Origin: Flavobacterium reichenbachii
Lineage (GTDB): Bacteria > Bacteroidota > Bacteroidia > Flavobacteriales > Flavobacteriaceae
Assembly: GCF_002217435.1 (NCBI RefSeq)
Contig: NZ_MUHF01000011.1
Coordinates: 1 to 64,000 of the forward strand
DNA length: 64,000 bases
Direction of reading: 5' to 3'
The stretch's first letter is position 1. Every line of letters starts with the position of its first letter. Made by a program: the position numbers and the translations under genes. Below are positions 61,345 to 64,000 of this stretch, one piece after another. The notes beneath the pieces are model-generated. The model ran no database searches, was not told the origin of the DNA, and saw only the letters and a list, made by a program, of their open reading frames with translations.

Positions 61345-62067
61345 TTAGTATACTTGTATAAGATCACTACTGTATTTCAATGCCTTAGGAGGCATTCCAA
61401 ACATTTCATACATATATTTGTTTAATTGTGGCAGGTCATAAAAGCCCGTATCATATGCAATGTCGGTAAGGCTTCTGTCCTTATCGGAAAGTGTCAGATA
61501 AATAGCCTGTCGCAGCCGTGTCCACAATAAATACTTCGATAAGCTGCTACCGGTCTGTTTCTTGAAGAGTGATGCTAGACGAGATGGTGAAAGAAAGACG
61601 ATATCGGCAAATGTCTGCGGCGTGATATCAGATTGGAAGTAATTAGCCTTAATGTATTCAACAATTTTTGTAACTCGCTCATCATAATTTGCTATAGGTA
61701 ATTTAGAGAGAAGGGCATCTATTATATTGTTAACGTCTAAAGTATCCTTTGCTGTCTGAAAGAATGCATTTGTCTCCGTGGGAGAGTCAAAAACAATGAA
61801 GTCTTCACCATCTTTAAATCTGCCTGCAAGTTCTAAACCAATACTTGAATAGGGCTCTATATTTAAGACATTTAGTGTTCCTTTTTCTGCAACGCAAAAA
61901 TGTGTAACATGGGGCTTTATAAGAAAACCGTGGATTCGCTCGTTCAGCTTGCCGCTAATGGTCGAGTCAAACGGGGTGTCGTTTGATAGCACAATTTGAT
62001 AGGCTGAATGATGATGGATTTCTACAGTAAGATTGCGGGCCTGAAGGGCTAAGATAAAAGGATTCAT
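61345..62067 (-). CDS. AraC-family transcriptional regulator
   Basis: 240 residues. The N-terminal half has no named ligand domain (about 1-130). The C-terminal HTH_18 domain (about 140-235) shows ITPQTFADIVFLSPSRLASL, then FKKQTGSSLSKYLLWTRL, RSLTDIAYDTGFYDLPQLNK and MFGMPPKALKY. It is transcribed toward the dehydrogenase and pirin genes, but a terminator lies between. It may regulate them in trans. The effector is unknown. Confidence 0.9.
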   Translation of the reverse strand: MNPFILALQARNLTVEIHHHSAYQIVLSNDTPFDSTISGKLNERIHGFLIKPHVTHFCVAEKGTLNVLNIEPYSSIGLELAGRFKDGEDFIVFDSPTETNAFFQTAKDTLDVNNIIDALLSKLPIANYDERVTKIVEYIKANYFQSDITPQTFADIVFLSPSRLASLFKKQTGSSLSKYLLWTRLRQAIYLTLSDKDRSLTDIAYDTGFYDLPQLNKYMYEMFGMPPKALKYSSDLIQVY

Positions 62068-62361
62068 ATATACGATTTAGCGTAATTGCCAAGAGCAAAA
62101 CTTTTGAGCAATTAAATATTTATTGTAAAAATATCTAAAAATTCTTTATTATATCTTTCGAAGTGTTAAACGATTATTAACCATTAGCTGTGGATATCTA
62201 TTTAAGAAAGTTTATACTACAATCAATTAAACGAGCTTCTAAATTCTATAGGCGATATATTTGTTTTATTTTTAAATAATTTAGAGAAGCTCTGGCTGTG
62301 TTCAAATCCCAATCATGATTTAGCAACGCTACAGACTCATAATTTAACGTTTGACATCTTC

Positions 62362-62411
62362 TTGCATATTTAAAAATAGTTACATAAATTTGCGTAACTA
62401 ATTACGTAATT
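62362..62411 (+). promoter_or_regulatory. Promoter and MarR operator
   Basis: TTG (62362-62364), a 20-bp spacer and TAAATTTG (62385-62392) match the Bacteroidota promoter. The perfect 12-bp palindrome AATTACGTAATT (62400-62411) lies just downstream, at about the transcription start, with GCGTAAC before it. This suits self-repression by the MarR protein. The rest of 62068-62361 is A/T-rich, without features. Confidence 0.7.
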
Positions 62412-62423
62412 AATTATACTAAT

Positions 62424-63392
62424 ATGGAATTTTATAAAATGGCAGGCATAAAATCAATAGGCAGCAGGCTAAGAATGCTGACCAATAAAATTACTGATGA
62501 TGCAGCGCAGATATATAAACTGTACAATATTGAGATGCAGCCTAAATGGTTTCCGGTTTTCTATGCCCTTTCAGAAGGCAACGAAAAAACGATTACCGGA
62601 ATAGCGCAGGAAATAGGCCACTCGCATCCTTCGGTCAGTAAAATCATAAGTGAAATGATTGAAGACGGATTGATCGAAAAGAAAGACAATAGTGACGCAA
62701 GGCGCAGTATGGTGGGGCTTTCAGAAAAAGGGATGAGCTATAAGGAAAAGATCCAGGATCAGTATACCGATGTGGAAGATGCGATTGAAGCTCTTAACAG
62801 GCAGGCGACCAATGACCTATGGAAAGCAATTGAAGAATGGGAATTTTTGCTCGAGCAGAAAACATTACTCCGAAGGGTAATTGAGCAGAAAAAAAAGCGC
62901 GAAAGCAATGCCGTCTTAATTGCTAGCTTCAAACCCGAATATGCCAACGCTTTTAGGCAATTGAATGAAGAGTGGATATCTTCTTATTTTAAGATGGAAG
63001 AAGCTGACTATCGCTCGCTGGATAATCCGCAGGAATATATTCTGGATCAGGGAGGCCATATTTTAGTTGCCCTTCTAAATGATGAAGTTGTCGGCGTGTG
63101 CGCCCTAATGGCAATGCATGACGGGGAACATGCTTTTGAATTGGCCAAGATGGCGGTTTCTCCATCCGCGCAAGGCAAGAGTATAGGATGGCTGCTGGGA
63201 CAGGCAGCATTAAACAAGGCAGCCTCACTGGGAGCTAAAAAAGTTTATCTGGAAAGCAATACGATACTCAAACCGGCAATAAGCCTCTACCATAAGCTGG
63301 GATTCCAGAAAATAGCCGGCCATCCGACACCTTATGAACGCTGTAATATACAGATGGCAGTTGATATCAACCCATCTCATAAAAAATCATAA
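62424..63392 (+). CDS. MarR-GNAT fusion protein
   Basis: 322 residues. A MarR winged helix (about 10-145; KTITGIAQEIGHSHPSVSKI, EMIEDGLIEKKDNSDARRSM) is fused to a GNAT acetyltransferase (about 165-315; DQGGHILVALLNDEVVGVCAL, MAVSPSAQGKSIGWLLGQAAL, AISLYHKLGFQ). Such fusions are known stand-alone regulators with possible acetylation of a ligand or protein. ATG 62439 is an alternative start. A self-operator lies upstream. It is 13 bp before the DUF2000 gene and co-transcribed. Confidence 0.92.
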   Translation: MEFYKMAGIKSIGSRLRMLTNKITDDAAQIYKLYNIEMQPKWFPVFYALSEGNEKTITGIAQEIGHSHPSVSKIISEMIEDGLIEKKDNSDARRSMVGLSEKGMSYKEKIQDQYTDVEDAIEALNRQATNDLWKAIEEWEFLLEQKTLLRRVIEQKKKRESNAVLIASFKPEYANAFRQLNEEWISSYFKMEEADYRSLDNPQEYILDQGGHILVALLNDEVVGVCALMAMHDGEHAFELAKMAVSPSAQGKSIGWLLGQAALNKAASLGAKKVYLESNTILKPAISLYHKLGFQKIAGHPTPYERCNIQMAVDINPSHKKS

Positions 63393-63405
63393 ATAACTAT
63401 TCAAT

Positions 63406-63816
63406 ATGTACGATAAAAAAATAGCCGTCATTATTCTAGATACTTTAGAAGACTGGCAAAAATTAAATGTTACTTCTTTTCTCGCAAGTTCGGTTGCCAT
63501 AGCTTTTCCCGAAACTCATGGAGCTCCGCTGGTAAGCGCATCAGGGACTTCCTACCTGCCTTTTATAAAACATCCCATACTTGTTTATGCTGCCCAGTCG
63601 GATGAACAGCTGCAACGTGCTTTTAACCGGTCGTCAGAAAGGGAATTGCACGTTGGCATCTACACTAAAGAGCTGTTTGCTACTAAAAATGAAGAAGAAA
63701 ACATCAACGAAATTGCACAGCATGCAGATAATGAGGTAAACCTGGCGGGAATTATTATATATGGAGAGAATAAAAAAGTTGATAAAGCAGTTGACAAACT
63801 TAAGTTGCATTCTTAA
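63406..63816 (+). CDS. DUF2000 domain protein
   Basis: 136 residues, matching DUF2000 over its length (KKIAVIILDTLEDWQKLNVTSFLASSV, FIKHPILVYAAQSDEQLQRAF, HVGIYTKELFATKNEEENI, VNLAGIIIYGENKKVDKAV). DUF2000 proteins adopt a peptidyl-tRNA-hydrolase-II-like fold; the function is not known. It is probably expressed from the MarR-GNAT promoter, being 13 bp downstream. Confidence 0.87.
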   Translation: MYDKKIAVIILDTLEDWQKLNVTSFLASSVAIAFPETHGAPLVSASGTSYLPFIKHPILVYAAQSDEQLQRAFNRSSERELHVGIYTKELFATKNEEENINEIAQHADNEVNLAGIIIYGENKKVDKAVDKLKLHS

Positions 63817-63846
63817 CGAAATATATTACAAATGCAAATGACATTA

Positions 63847-64000
63847 TCAGGTATTTATACTCCTTCTGATCCTGCTCAGTGAAGACTGCGTAATTCCAAG
63901 ATAGGAAGCCAGATAGGAAAGCGGCACCCGATTGGCAAGCTTGGGAAATCGGTTAAAAAAGTTAAGGTAGCGTTCGGTAGCATCTTCGGCCATCATCATA
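63847..64000 (-). CDS. Crp/Fnr-family regulator, C-terminal fragment (runs off window)
   Basis: The last 51 codons on the reverse strand read ATERYLNFFNRFPKLANRVP, then LSYLASYLGITQSSLSRIRR and SINT-stop (63847-63849). The helix-turn-helix SYLASYLGITQSSLSRIR is that of Bacteroidota Crp/Fnr-type regulators. The gene continues beyond position 64000, so length and ligand domain cannot be judged. Confidence 0.85.
   Translation of the reverse strand, partial: MMMAEDATERYLNFFNRFPKLANRVPLSYLASYLGITQSSLSRIRRSINT

Noticed and set aside
1..64000. CRISPR arrays, rRNA genes and complete tRNA genes
   Set aside because: No regularly spaced repeats with unique spacers and no rRNA or full cloverleaf was seen; only tRNA 3' ends are present.

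Overview
The window is chromosomal DNA from a low-G+C member of the Bacteroidota, most likely a Flavobacterium or close relative. Supporting signs are type IX secretion (T9SS) sorting tails, a PorP/SprF protein, RHS/DUF6443 proteins, Bacteroidota promoters of the form TTG-N19-20-TAnnTTTG, and almost no Shine-Dalgarno sequences. No complete rRNA or tRNA gene and no CRISPR array is visible.

Layout. 1-6.1 kb: the 3' end of a giant repeat adhesin with a T9SS type-B tail, then a PorP/SprF-like outer-membrane protein and an OmpA/PD40 protein; this is a gliding/adhesin operon. 6.2-8.9 kb: a reverse-strand operon with a lipoprotein, a membrane protein, a NarX-type kinase and a NarL-type regulator. 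9.1-13 kb: a forward cluster of exported or unknown proteins around a metzincin protease. 13.4-16.2 kb: a single-domain response regulator, a lipoprotein and a small membrane/zinc-ribbon pair. 16.4-29.4 kb: an accessory segment with an XRE-DUF6922/AbiEii toxin-antitoxin pair, two RHS-type proteins whose second member has a variable JAB-like tip and a candidate immunity lipoprotein, and a mobilization relaxase with a truncated mobC. 29.9-33.8 kb: the mesX/mesD folate-independent methionine synthase pair, an SLC10A7-like transporter and an Lrp regulator. 34-45 kb: a reverse-strand operon encoding a 2839-residue LamG/T9SS surface protein, a tail-collar protein and two small exported proteins, divergent from a membrane-tethered TPR-HTH regulator. 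47.5-55.2 kb: accessory DNA with two tandem IS3-type transposases (one with a lost catalytic Asp), a cytosolic trypsin-like protease, a GNAT enzyme and a frameshifted HEPN-like gene. 55.8-64 kb: a redox/stress set (two HxlR regulators, two quinone-oxidoreductase-like dehydrogenases, nitroreductase, pirin, SnoaL, AraC, MarR-GNAT, DUF2000, Crp/Fnr fragment) with clear operator palindromes.

The most unusual structure is a recurring boundary module. It consists of the last 20-24 nt of a tRNA gene (T-loop to acceptor) beside a terminator hairpin, and in its clearest forms it is followed 52-55 bp away by a 17-bp direct repeat (TGCMMC-GATTC-TGCMMC). It occurs near 14.75, 16.4, 47.6 and 51.25 kb, in degenerate form near 29.4 kb, and as the repeat alone near 33.8 kb. 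These modules separate the accessory segments and look like attachment sites of a family of integrated elements whose integrase is not in the window. A perfect 221-bp tandem duplication at 57.2-57.6 kb is a second clear sign of recent rearrangement.
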